Positions 1-7,435 of a DNA stretch of 19,565 nucleotides are shown here, piece by piece. The DNA lies in contig DCDI01000070.1 in the NCBI GenBank assembly GCA_002316345.1, positions 25,726-45,290 on the forward strand, written 5' to 3'. Made by a program: the position numbers and the translations under genes. The notes beneath the pieces were generated by a model. The model did not search any database, was not told the origin of the DNA, and was given only the letters and a program-made list of their open reading frames with translations. How positions within the stretch are numbered: position 1 is the stretch's first letter; every line of letters starts with the position of its first letter. Source of the stretch: Phyllobacteriaceae bacterium UBA1059. Lineage in GTDB: Bacteria > Pseudomonadota > Alphaproteobacteria > Rhizobiales > Rhizobiaceae.

Positions 1-75
1 CTCGGTGACTTCAGCCTGGCGCACTCGGGTGGTTGCCGCGACATCAACGATCACCGCATGATCGAGGTCGATCAT
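1..75 (-). pseudogene. IS1182-like transposase fragment (runs off left edge)
   Basis: Read on the reverse strand from 75 to 1, this stretch is open for 25 codons and begins MIDLDHAVIVDV, followed by an ATT..RQAEVTE stretch. This resembles the central segment of IS1182-family transposases, where a phrase like 'YLIDLDxAVIVDVEATT..RQAEV' leads into the rest of the DDE domain. No start signal lies in front of it and it abuts the broken integrase at about 76-90, so it is an internal piece of an element rather than a gene start. The remainder would lie to the left of the window. The family assignment is from memory of the motif; its boundary with the integrase is approximate. Confidence 0.5.
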
Positions 76-310
76 GTTCCAGGACCGATGACTAAAGTGC
101 CAATCTTAATTTTGCCAGATCACACCAGCGAAGCTTGCTGTCGATTGCAAGATCGAAAAGCGCTCGATCTCACAATCTGCCTTCATGGTCGAGGTAAAAG
201 CGAATGGCCCAGATCTGCGTCGGCTTCAGAGCTCGTTTTGCCCCGACCTTCCTTCCGGCATTCCAACCATGCCGCTTTCGTGCGGCAGGATCATATTGAG
301 AAATTCCCAT
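76..310 (-). pseudogene. Short tyrosine recombinase/integrase, broken
   Basis: This is the 5' part of a small alphaproteobacterial tyrosine integrase (family usually about 200 residues). The start is ATG at 310 with AAGGAGAA just upstream. The product opens MGISQYDPAARKRHGW, then a GRKVGAKRALKP stretch and IWAIRFYLDHEGRL. A TGA at 170-172 stands where an Arg codon (CGA) is expected. The same frame then continues DRALFDLAIDSKLRWCDLAK, the conserved core of the family, before a one-base slip near 108-116 moves the homology to another frame (KIKIGTLVIGP). At about 76-90 it is cut by transposase-like sequence, so the C-terminal Arg and Tyr active-site residues are missing. It is clearly non-functional. 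Family recognition is from memory. Confidence 0.7.
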
Positions 311-678
311 TGTTGTTCTCCTTAGGCCACTCGGGCCTGAGGGAAAACGGAGAGCCCGTGGAGAAAGAGCCATTGCTTGTCGAAGCAGAAGTAAGCTTCA
401 AATATCGCCAGCTAAGTACGTCCTTTTGCCGTTGCCAGGTTAATGCACTCAATTTAGATAGTTTCGCCTCAACAGGAAATAATCTCCTAGAGCCGTCTCT
501 GGCCGAAAGCGCACTGCCAGCTGTCGGGCGAGCGATGTGGAATAGCTGCCTTTCCGCATCCAACCCATTGTGGCGGTAGAAACTGTCTTGACCGACGGTT
601 TGTTCGCAGTCTGCACGGTTTAGTTGCGTAGATGGTTCAGAGAACTGCCGGTCAGATCAGGCACGAATGATCTACAAT
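311..678. other. Gene-poor stretch between two integrase relics
   Basis: No convincing gene is seen. The open frames here lack ribosome binding sites and show no family resemblance. The stretch probably holds the promoter and leader of the short integrase (start 310) and decayed sequence from the lost catalytic half of the longer integrase, but I cannot recognise residues from that domain. Confidence 0.4.
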
Positions 679-1323
679 TTACGAGAAAGGCAGAGAGCCA
701 CAGCTTGATCGGCTATCGTTTAAGCCGACGGTTTTGAATTGATGTTGTCGCCGGACATGTTTCGCTACGGCTGCCCTTCCTGACCGGGGATGGCCGGCGG
801 TGTGCCGAAGGAGGGTGGTGACTCCCCGCTCGGCACGGTAGGTGGCTTCAATAAAGGGGATGTCGTCGGCCTGAACTCCAGCCTTGATCAAGGCTTCGCG
901 TGCTTCGCCGCCTTCAGCGAAAGAAAGCTCGTCACTTGGGCCATAGGCATGCAAAAGGCGGTAGGCCCAGCCGACCTGACGGTCTGCCTCACGATGGACT
1001 GGATCGCGCAAGCTACCCACCCGCTTGGCAGCCAGGTCTAGCGCGGCAATCTCCTCGCGCATGGCTTCCGCTTCGAGCGCGAAAATTCGCGTCAGCTGTT
1101 CCCTCGTCGCCATCCTGGTCGTCGGCACCATCTCGATCTGGAGTAGCAGGGCATTCAGCCGCCTTGCCACCACGGAAGCCTTCTTACGATCAGACAGCCT
1201 AAGGCTCAATGAAAGCCTGGCATTCCTGCCCGCGGCCTTGAAGCCGACGGGAATGCGTGCCCGCCAATAGAAGATCGGCCCTCTGAGAACGAGGTTTTCG
1301 ACCTGGTGCCTTCGCAGTCCCAT
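679..1323 (-). pseudogene. Phage-type integrase, N-terminal half only
   Basis: Reading from an ATG at 1323 (GGAGG about 11 bases upstream), the protein begins MGLRRHQVENLVLRGPIFYW, continues through an RARIPVGF segment and LSLSLRLSDRKKASVVARRL, and then has a long helical region ending near RAERG. This matches the N-terminal arm-binding and SAM-like region of tyrosine integrases in alphaproteobacterial islands. The frame closes after about 214 residues. The last ~40 residues are low-complexity, Arg/Ser-rich and do not look like an integrase, and no R..HxxR..Y catalytic domain follows. A working protein would be roughly twice as long. It reads away from the tRNA-Gln at 1473-1546, the usual layout for a tRNA-integrated element, which suggests an old island inserted there and later eroded. 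Confidence 0.6.
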
Positions 1324-1472
1324 CCGCCCTGTGCCTCCGTCGGCCCAGGGCGGATGGACACCAGCTCTGGACATCAGTTGTGGGCACCAGTTGCGGGACG
1401 CCGATACGACGCGAAGGAGCGTCACTTCGAACAGCTGGATTTCAGCGGATTTCTTAGATCTGGAAAGCAGTT

Positions 1473-1546
1473 TGGCTGGGGAACCTGGATTCGAACCAGG
1501 ACTAACGGAGTCAGAGTCCGTGGGTCTACCGTTAACCTATTCCCCA
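1473..1546 (-). tRNA. tRNA-Gln (anticodon CTG)
   Basis: The reverse strand folds as a complete tRNA. The acceptor stem is TGGGGAA paired with TTCCCCA, followed by discriminator G and an encoded CCA (1473-1475). The anticodon stem-loop is ACGGA CTCTGAC TCCGT, giving CTG at positions 34-36, and the T arm carries GGTTCGAATCC. A T at the first position and G at the discriminator are typical of glutamine tRNAs. Two integrase remnants lie just beyond its 3' end, so it probably served as an integration site. No second copy of its 3' end was seen inside the window. Confidence 0.95.
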
Positions 1547-1728
1547 GCAGGCGAAAGAGGATGGCTTGGCCGGTCCGTCTTTGCGAGGCGCGTTATGTCG
1601 GTGATAGTTGGTCGTGTCAAGTGGAAAGGCGGCGGCTTATTTCGGGAGTTGTGCAATACCCACAAGGCTCTCTTCAGCCGTCCGTGGGGCAGAGCCGACG
1701 CACTAGGTGAGCGCGTCGGAACCCGGTC

Positions 1729-1869
1729 TCAGGGCAGGAAGCCGAAGACGACGGCCAGGGTGAACACGGCGGCGCCTGTGAAGACCGTGTAGGCGGCTGC
1801 CTGTGAGAGGCTAAAGGGACGCGCCTTCAAGGGACGTGTGGCAGGTGCAAGATCGGTAATCAGGGCCAT
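1729..1869 (-). CDS. Small single-pass membrane protein (46 aa), unknown function
   Basis: The ATG at 1869 is preceded by AAGGAG at good spacing. The product starts MALITDLAPATRPLKARPFS and ends in a hydrophobic segment (about residues 24-46, with FTGAAVFTLAVVFGFLP at the C terminus), so it is predicted to be an inner-membrane miniprotein with a short basic cytoplasmic N terminus. It lies 11 bases downstream of the 105-residue gene on the same strand, and the two probably form one transcript. I do not recognise a named family. The strong ribosome binding site and tight spacing are the main evidence that it is real. Confidence 0.6.
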   Translation of the reverse strand: MALITDLAPATRPLKARPFSLSQAAAYTVFTGAAVFTLAVVFGFLP

Positions 1870-1880
1870 CGGTTTTCTCC

Positions 1881-2198
1881 TTAGGCTCGCAGGCGTTCAA
1901 CGAACAGCGTGCGCATCAAAGTCGCCGCGTCGGCATCGGTGACCTGCTGGTCGCTCAGCGCGCTGTCTTCCTGGGTTACCGCGCGCACTGTTTCGAGCGT
2001 GCGCGTCGGCAGGAGGTCGGTGCAATCGCGCATGCGACCGAAGACGGCGCTGATGCCCACCGCGCGGCCGTCGAACTCGACTTCCGGTTCGGCGAGATTA
2101 GGCGCCCATTCCTCGTAGCCATGGATCGCATCGTCGAAGGCTTGATGCAGAAAGATCGGGGCGTGCCCTTCATGAAGCGCGGGAAGCACAGTCGTCAT
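1881..2198 (-). CDS. Hypothetical protein (105 aa)
   Basis: This is an open frame from ATG at 2198 with a GAGGA-type ribosome binding site. The product is acidic and soluble, with no signal peptide or membrane segment: MTTVLPALHEGHAPIF at the start, a middle of EVEFDGRAVGISAVFGRMRD and a C terminus of DADAATLMRTLFVERLRA. I do not recognise the family. It is the first gene of a two-gene unit with the 46-residue membrane protein downstream, which suggests a shared role. It sits between the tRNA-Gln and the polysaccharide genes and may be part of the core chromosome rather than the eroded island, but this is uncertain. Confidence 0.6.
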   Translation of the reverse strand: MTTVLPALHEGHAPIFLHQAFDDAIHGYEEWAPNLAEPEVEFDGRAVGISAVFGRMRDCTDLLPTRTLETVRAVTQEDSALSDQQVTDADAATLMRTLFVERLRA

Positions 2199-2529
2199 CG
2201 GTCTGTCCTCAGCTTGATGGCAAGATGCCGGTTCAGTTCAAAGCATCAGATCACTGGTTCGAGGGAAAGGTTAACGCGGGTGGATCGGGAAAGTTGTTTC
2301 ATTTTTCAGCCTCAAGCAGAAACATCTTCCTCAAGAATGAACCCGTGCGATTGGAGGAGCATCAGGCTCCCTAAGCCGGTTTTCTCAACATCGGCTCAAG
2401 GAGTATGACGCACTGAAACAGGATGTCAACAATGTCTACCAAGCTTGTAGATTAAGGCACAGCTTGACGAGCATTAGCCCTAAGCCATTGATCGGGCTGT
2501 GCTTTAAACTCTCGCGGTGAAGCAGAGCC
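2199..2529. other. Intergenic stretch without recognisable gene
   Basis: This lies between the start of the 105-residue gene and the end of the dehydratase gene. It is somewhat more AT-rich than its surroundings and should contain the promoter of the reverse-strand two-gene unit. I found no convincing terminator, RNA gene or coding frame. A weak resemblance to an EcfG promoter near 2266-2300 is not good enough to call. Confidence 0.4.
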
Positions 2530-4497
2530 TCAGCTCGCGTCGAGATTATATCCAGCCGAGGGCGTGAGATCTGTGGAAGAAAGCAGCGCGCGGTCGCCCG
2601 AGTCGGCGCGATATTCCGGCACGATGTGGAACAGCAGCTGCAGCGCGCGCTCGGCGTCTTCTGCGTCCGCTGCCGCCTCGATCTCGTCAATAGTGCGCTT
2701 CAGCAAGGCCTTATCGATGACCCGCGGCGAGGCCATGACATAGCCCTCGTCGGTCCGTTCGTTCTTCACCTCTGAAGGGTCGAACAGCTCTTCGTAGAGC
2801 TTCTCGCCTGGCCGCAGGCCGGTATAGGTGATCTTTATATCCACGCGCGGCTTGAGCCCAGCCAGTTGGATCAGGCGCTCGGCCAGGTCGACGATGCGCA
2901 CCGGCTTGCCCATGTCGAGCACCATGATCTTGCCGCGCTCGTTCCTCTGCTGCAGCGCGTGCGATGACGCGTGGAGCACGAGGCGCACGGCTTCCGGGAT
3001 CGTCATGAAATAGCGGATGATGTGCGGATGCGTGACCGTAACCGGCCCGCCGCGCGCGATCTGTTCCTGGAAGCGCGGCACGACGGAGCCGTTGGAACCC
3101 AGCACATTGCCGAAGCGCACGGTCTTGAAGCGCGTTTTCACCGAAGCGAGGTCGAGCGACTGGCAATAGGCTTCGGCGCCGCGCTTGGTGGCGCCCATGA
3201 CGTTGGTGGGGTTGACCGCCTTGTCAGTGGAAATCATCACGAAGGTCGAAGCGCCGGCTTCGAGTGCGGCATTGGCGATGTTGCGCGTGCCGAGCAGATT
3301 GGTTTTCACGCCTTCGAGCGGATTATCCTCGACAAACGGAACATGCTTCAGGGCTGCGGCATGAAACACGATGTCCGGGCGGTGTTCGGCGAACAGGCTT
3401 TGAACGCGGCCGGTGTCGCGGATGTCCATGATGCGGGAAACGACCGGCAGCTTCGGGTGGGTGTCGTGCAGTTCGAGATCGAGCTCGAACAAATGGAACT
3501 CCGAATTGTCGGTGGCAATCAGCACGCGCGGCGCAAAGCCTGCGATCTGGCGGCAAATCTCAGAGCCGATAGACCCGCCTGCCCCGGTCACGAACACGAC
3601 CTTGTCGTTGAGCAGGCGCGACACGCCTTCGAGGTCCGTATGAACCTCGGCGCGGCCGAGAAGATCACCAAGTTCGATCGGCTTGCGCTCCATGGCATCG
3701 CCGCTGCGCACTTCCGAACGCTCAGATTCGCCCGGCAAACGCGACACGATCATGCCATGCGCGGTTGCCGCTTCCACGATCTCGCCCAGCCGCGCCCGAT
3801 CGACGCCCGCTTCCGTGATCAGCAATTCGGTGATGGACACGCCGCGTCGCTTCAAGGCTGCGTCGATCGTTGGAAGATCTTCCAGCGAGCCCAGAACTTT
3901 GACGCCCTGCACCTTGCGACCGAGATTGCTGCGCGACTTGTCGAGGATGCCGATCACGGACACGCCTCCGCCGGGATTGCGGCGCGCCGAGCGGATGAAG
4001 CTATCGGCGGCATCGCTCATGCCCAGCAACAGGATATAGCGCCGGTTTTCCGACAAACGGCCGATCATCGGGGTGCCGAGGAAGCTGCGCTCCACGATCA
4101 GGCGATAGGTGAGCCGCGAGGCCGTCATGCCGCCGACAAGGTAGATCATGGTCAGGATCGGCACGGAGCGCGGCAGCCATTCGCCGCGCGAAACCAGGAA
4201 CGCGGCGAGCGTGCAGGTGATGACGGCCGTCAGCGCGGCCTTGATGATGGCGGTCAGATCCGGCAAGGACACATAGCGCCAGGAGCCGGAACTCACCGAA
4301 AACAGGATAAAGGACACGGCGCAAACGGCCGCAAAGGCACCGATGCGCAGATGGAGATCCGGCACATACATCAGGCCGATCTCGCCGTAGAAGGTGAGAT
4401 ATGCGAGATAAACCGCGATACATGCGACGATCAGGTCGTGCGCGAGGCTGACATAGCGCAAGATGCCGTGATCCTTGGCAAAGCCGTACAGACTCAT
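2530..4497 (-). CDS. Membrane UDP-GlcNAc 4,6-dehydratase-like protein (FlaA1/WbpM/CapD family)
   Basis: Proteins of this family convert UDP-GlcNAc to UDP-4-keto-6-deoxy-hexosamine, the entry step to several 6-deoxy amino sugars of O-antigen and capsule. The sequence (655 residues from ATG at 4497; a TTG six codons upstream is possible) has four hydrophobic helices in the first ~130 residues, a Rossmann-like regulatory domain, and a second Rossmann domain starting near residue 300 with VFVTGAGGSIGSEICRQI. The STDKAVNPTNVMGATKR motif has Met where classical SDRs have Tyr, the hallmark of the large inverting/retaining dehydratases, and RPGEKLYEEL near the C terminus is also typical. Length matches full-size WbpM-type proteins. 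It is divergent from the epimerase and sugar transferase genes, with only about 105 bases between starts, which implies a shared control region. Confidence 0.88.
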   Translation of the reverse strand: MSLYGFAKDHGILRYVSLAHDLIVACIAVYLAYLTFYGEIGLMYVPDLHLRIGAFAAVCAVSFILFSVSSGSWRYVSLPDLTAIIKAALTAVITCTLAAFLVSRGEWLPRSVPILTMIYLVGGMTASRLTYRLIVERSFLGTPMIGRLSENRRYILLLGMSDAADSFIRSARRNPGGGVSVIGILDKSRSNLGRKVQGVKVLGSLEDLPTIDAALKRRGVSITELLITEAGVDRARLGEIVEAATAHGMIVSRLPGESERSEVRSGDAMERKPIELGDLLGRAEVHTDLEGVSRLLNDKVVFVTGAGGSIGSEICRQIAGFAPRVLIATDNSEFHLFELDLELHDTHPKLPVVSRIMDIRDTGRVQSLFAEHRPDIVFHAAALKHVPFVEDNPLEGVKTNLLGTRNIANAALEAGASTFVMISTDKAVNPTNVMGATKRGAEAYCQSLDLASVKTRFKTVRFGNVLGSNGSVVPRFQEQIARGGPVTVTHPHIIRYFMTIPEAVRLVLHASSHALQQRNERGKIMVLDMGKPVRIVDLAERLIQLAGLKPRVDIKITYTGLRPGEKLYEELFDPSEVKNERTDEGYVMASPRVIDKALLKRTIDEIEAAADAEDAERALQLLFHIVPEYRADSGDRALLSSTDLTPSAGYNLDAS

Positions 4498-4602
4498 TGC
4501 ATCATCCAAACCCAATTCACGTCATTCACTTAGGACAACAGCCATGTGCAAGCAATTGCATCCGCATCACAGCGGCTTTCTCGCATCGACGGGTGCGGAC
4601 AA

Positions 4603-5556
4603 ATGAGGCTGGCCGTCACAGGGGCCAACGGCTTCATCGGGCGTCACGTCGTCCGCCATCTGGCTGATCAGGGCTACCAGGTGTCAGCGGGCATCCGCGC
4701 CGGCGCGACAATCCCCGCTGACTGGCATGACACGTCCGGGATCGACCTCGTTCGCCTGAGTGAAAAGCACGAACAGTTTGCGTCCTTGCTCGACGGTGCC
4801 GAGGCCGTAATTCACCTCGCCGGCCTTGCCGCCGTTCCGAAGGGCAATGACGCCGCCCAAGCCTTGCAGGCGGCGAATGTGGATCTGACCGCCGCGCTGG
4901 TGGAAGCCGCAAAGGCCGCCGGCGTTCAGCGCTTCATTCATCTTAGCTCGATCCGCGCCGTGGTCGGATCGACGTCATCGACCGTCGTGACAGACGATAC
5001 GCCACCTGCGCCGGTCGAGCCCTATGGCCGCTCCAAGCTGGAAAGCGAGCGCATCGTCGCTACCTTCGCCTCACCGGATCGCTTGGCCGTCGCATTGCGC
5101 CCCCCGCTGGTGATCGGCGCCGATGCGGGCGGCAACTGGAAACGGCTTCAGCAACTGGCCGCCAGTGGCCTGCCCCTGCCCTTCGGCGGCATCGCCAATC
5201 GACGCTCCTACCTGTCCGTGCAGACCCTGAGCGAAGCGCTTGCGCATCTTGCCGGACGCGAATGGCCTAGCGACCTTTCGGGAACCTACTGTCTTGCCGA
5301 TCCTCTCCCGCTTGCCCTGCCCGAAGTCATCACCGCCTTGCGGATGGGGATGAAGCGCGGCGGCCGCTTATTCTTTTTGCCTGGCCTGTCTGCAACGCGC
5401 GCCCTGCCCGTCTTGAGCGTTGCGGCCAACAGCCTGTTCGGCTCGCTGCCGGTCGACTCGGCTCGCTTCTTCCGCACCTTCGCCTTCGAGCCGAGCACGC
5501 CGCTCGCGAACGCCATCGAGGCGTCGGGCGCGCAATATGTTGCGGCCACCAGATGA
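4603..5556 (+). CDS. NAD-dependent epimerase/dehydratase (SDR), nucleotide-sugar modifying
   Basis: This is an extended SDR enzyme. From the ATG at 4603 it opens MRLAVTGANGFIGRHVVRHL, with the TGxxGFIG nucleotide-binding loop immediately at the N terminus, which favours this start over the GTG at 4546. Further on are HLAGLAAVPKG, the catalytic Ser region HLSSIRAV, and the YxxxK pair in PYGRSKLESE. Length (317 residues) fits the family. Placed between a WbpM-like dehydratase and a PglC-type transferase, it most likely reduces or epimerises the 4-keto intermediate. The closest functional parallels are WbpV/WreQ, the 4-reductases making UDP-QuiNAc. The exact product cannot be read from sequence alone; UDP-glucose 4-epimerase-type activity is an alternative. 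Confidence 0.82.
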   Translation: MRLAVTGANGFIGRHVVRHLADQGYQVSAGIRAGATIPADWHDTSGIDLVRLSEKHEQFASLLDGAEAVIHLAGLAAVPKGNDAAQALQAANVDLTAALVEAAKAAGVQRFIHLSSIRAVVGSTSSTVVTDDTPPAPVEPYGRSKLESERIVATFASPDRLAVALRPPLVIGADAGGNWKRLQQLAASGLPLPFGGIANRRSYLSVQTLSEALAHLAGREWPSDLSGTYCLADPLPLALPEVITALRMGMKRGGRLFFLPGLSATRALPVLSVAANSLFGSLPVDSARFFRTFAFEPSTPLANAIEASGAQYVAATR

Positions 5557-5598
5557 GATGGCTGGTCAGGCACGGCCTTCCCCATCTATGACGCATCC

Positions 5599-6150
5599 AT
5601 GAAGCGCTTGCTCGACCTTTCCCTGGCCCTGATCGGCATTCTTCCCGCTTTGCTGGTGATCGGCATTCTGGTCATCTTCGTGCGCCGCGGCTCTCCGGGT
5701 CCCGGCCTTTTGCGGCAGGCCCGGGTGGGGCGCGATGAGCAGGTTTTCACCTGCTTCAAACTGCGCACGATGTTTGTGGATACGCCCGACCGCCCGAGCC
5801 ACGAAGTCGGTCGCGTGGCAGTCACCCCGATCGGCGGGTTGTTGCGACGCACCAAGCTCGACGAACTGCCGCAACTCATCAATATCCTGCGCGGCGACAT
5901 GAGCTTCGTGGGTCCACGCCCTTGCTTGCCGAGCCAGGTCGCCTTGGTCGAAGCCCGTCGCCGCCACAATGTTTCCCACCTGCGACCAGGCATTACCGGC
6001 GTGTCGCAGGTGGCAGGCGTCGATATGTCCGATCCTGAACGCCTGGCCGCGCTGGACGCTACCTATCTCGGCCAGATGACCGTCGCGCGCGATCTGCAAC
6101 TGATCATCCAGACTGTGCTCGGTTCAGGTCGGGGTGACCGGGTCGTCTAA
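5599..6150 (+). CDS. PglC-type polyprenyl-phosphate phosphoglycosyl transferase
   Basis: This enzyme transfers a sugar-1-phosphate from a UDP-sugar to undecaprenyl phosphate, starting a repeat unit at the inner membrane. The 183-residue protein has the compact monotopic layout: a hydrophobic re-entrant helix (about residues 7-28), GSPGPGLLRQARVG, KLRTM (54-58), the catalytic Asp-Glu pair in TKLDELPQL (D88, E89), GDMSFVGPRP, and RPGITGVSQV (129-138). It lacks the extra N-terminal helices of WcaJ-type enzymes, so it belongs to the small PglC/WecP-like class. The start ATG follows the upstream epimerase by 42 bases on the same strand, probably one transcript. With the neighbouring dehydratase and SDR it forms a make-and-load unit for a deoxy-amino sugar. 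Confidence 0.88.
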   Translation: MKRLLDLSLALIGILPALLVIGILVIFVRRGSPGPGLLRQARVGRDEQVFTCFKLRTMFVDTPDRPSHEVGRVAVTPIGGLLRRTKLDELPQLINILRGDMSFVGPRPCLPSQVALVEARRRHNVSHLRPGITGVSQVAGVDMSDPERLAALDATYLGQMTVARDLQLIIQTVLGSGRGDRVV

Positions 6151-6171
6151 GATCGCTCTAGCGACGCGCGC

Positions 6172-6648
6172 TCAAGCAGCGTCATAGTGCGAAAAGATCT
6201 CGGTCTTCCCGTTCTTGCCGAACAGCACGACATCATAGGCTTCGCGATCGGCTTCCGACCCCATGCCCGGCGCGCCCGTGGGCATGCCCGGTGCAGAAAG
6301 GCCGATGGCATCGCGCCGCTCGTCCAACAAGCGCACAATATCGGCAGCTGGCACATGTCCTTCGATCAGGTAGCCGTCGATCCGGGCCGTGTGGCAGGAA
6401 AACAGGTTTTCCGGAATGCCGTTCTCGCGCTTGTAGCGATCAAGCTCTATGGCATCGATCGTTTCCACGGTGACCTTGAAGCCGGCTTTTTGCATGACAG
6501 CGACCCAGGCCGAGCAGCAGCCACAGTTCGGATCCTTGAGAACATGGATTTCGCGGTTTTGCGCGTTCGCGGCTGGCACAGCCAGCGTCAGCCAAAGGGC
6601 GGAAGCGGCGAGCAGAAATTTGCGGCGGGAATAAAGGTGAGTGGACAT
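6172..6648 (-). CDS. Periplasmic DUF411 metal-binding protein
   Basis: DUF411 proteins are small exported proteins usually found with copper or silver resistance genes and thought to bind metal through cysteines. This one (158 residues) has SRRKFLLAASALWL followed by an AxA cleavage region, a signal peptide with a single Arg-Arg that could be Tat- or Sec-type. Residues HVLKDPNCGCCSAW carry the CxCC cluster (C42, C44, C45), and LFSCHTARIDGYLIEGHVPA with C85-H86 is the second conserved block. APGMPTGAPGMG near the C terminus is also typical. It is convergent with the sugar transferase, 21 bases apart. No copper pump or oxidase is visible nearby, so the metal and role remain inferred. Confidence 0.85.
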   Translation of the reverse strand: MSTHLYSRRKFLLAASALWLTLAVPAANAQNREIHVLKDPNCGCCSAWVAVMQKAGFKVTVETIDAIELDRYKRENGIPENLFSCHTARIDGYLIEGHVPAADIVRLLDERRDAIGLSAPGMPTGAPGMGSEADREAYDVVLFGKNGKTEIFSHYDAA

Positions 6649-6803
6649 GACGATCCTTCATCTGACAGAGCCTACGGTGTCACCCGTCGCGCCCGTCTAG
6701 TCGTGCCTTGCCTGCAGTCGGGGCCGAACCTGGCTCGATTGCCATCCTCTGCCAAAGGCAAGTGCTTGCAGCATCGTTAAAGACTGTCATCGGGCAATGG
6801 TCT

Positions 6804-6817
6804 TTGAGGTAGATCAA
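6804..6817. promoter_or_regulatory. FNR/FixK-like binding site
   Basis: TTGAGGTAGATCAA fits the FNR/FixK/FnrL consensus TTGAT-N4-ATCAA with one mismatch, and the core TTGA-N6-TCAA is perfect. It lies in the divergent intergenic region, about 130 bases before the DUF442 gene and 155 bases before the DUF411 gene, and could control either one in response to oxygen. One site alone can arise by chance. Confidence 0.45.
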
Positions 6818-6944
6818 CGGGCAGCAAAAATGCAGCGCTTTGACTCATGCGTCGCAAGCGGACCGAAGCCGTTTCGAGATCAGCTTGATTGACGCCGCTG
6901 CGCACATCGGCTCTGTAGCGCTCAGGTGAATGCGAGAGGACGCC

Positions 6945-7286
6945 ATGAACATCAAAGAGATCGCACCGGACTATTCCGTTTCTGCGCAGATCCAGGCCGG
7001 CGATGTCGCCGAACTGAAGGCTGCCGGCTTCAAGAGCGTGATCTGCAACCGTCCCGACAATGAAGATCCCGGCCAGCCCAGCGTTGCCGAGATCCAGGCG
7101 GCCGTTGAAGCTGCTGGCCTGGAATTCCGCCATGTGCCGGTGATCAGCGGCCAGATGACCGCGCAGAATGTCGAGGAACAGGCTCAGGCGCTCGAAGCGT
7201 TGCCGAAGCCGGTCTTTGCTTATTGCCGGTCCGGCACGCGTTCCACCAACCTTTATGGCTATATCCAGGAAATGAACCGGGGCTAA
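6945..7286 (+). CDS. DUF442 / TIGR01244 sulfurtransferase-phosphatase-like protein (BLH domain)
   Basis: The product is 113 residues from the ATG at 6945, which has AGAGGA upstream; five extra codons to 6930 are less likely. It begins MNIKEIAPDYSVSAQIQAGD, has GFKSVICNRPDNED with the conserved Arg-Pro-Asp, and closes with the active loop AYCRSGTRSTNLY: Cys94 with a C-x4-R loop as in rhodaneses. The family is a cysteine-phosphatase fold linked to sulfide handling (the BLH domain fused to persulfide dioxygenases in some bacteria). It stands alone here with no beta-lactamase-fold partner, next to a possible FNR-type site, which fits a redox or sulfide response. The substrate is unknown. Confidence 0.82.
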   Translation: MNIKEIAPDYSVSAQIQAGDVAELKAAGFKSVICNRPDNEDPGQPSVAEIQAAVEAAGLEFRHVPVISGQMTAQNVEEQAQALEALPKPVFAYCRSGTRSTNLYGYIQEMNRG

Positions 7287-7435
7287 GCCGCTAGCAGCTT
7301 AGTCGTGGTGCCCACCACCTAGTCTTGGCTGCAACGCCTCGGTAACCACGATCGACTTAGCGCGGGGAACATTTTCCGACTCATTAACTTCATCCGGTGA
7401 CTGTCCGTGGGGGGCGGGACAACCGGGGGAAGAGA

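Noticed and set aside
1..1480. att direct repeat of the tRNA-Gln 3' end
   Set aside because: No second copy of the T-arm/acceptor sequence was found by eye left of the tRNA within the window.
2260..2310. EcfG-type (GGAAC-N16-CGTT) promoter for the 105-residue gene
   Set aside because: Only ACAAC and CGTT are found at 16-base spacing; the -35 match is 3 of 5, too weak to call.
2971..4533. 520-codon forward open frame antisense to the dehydratase gene
   Set aside because: The His/Arg/Ala/Gly-rich product has no family features and mirrors a high-GC gene with strongly recognisable motifs on the other strand.
7365..7395. EcfG promoter before the GGDEF-EAL gene (GGAAC at about 7366)
   Set aside because: No CGTT or close variant lies 16-17 bases downstream.
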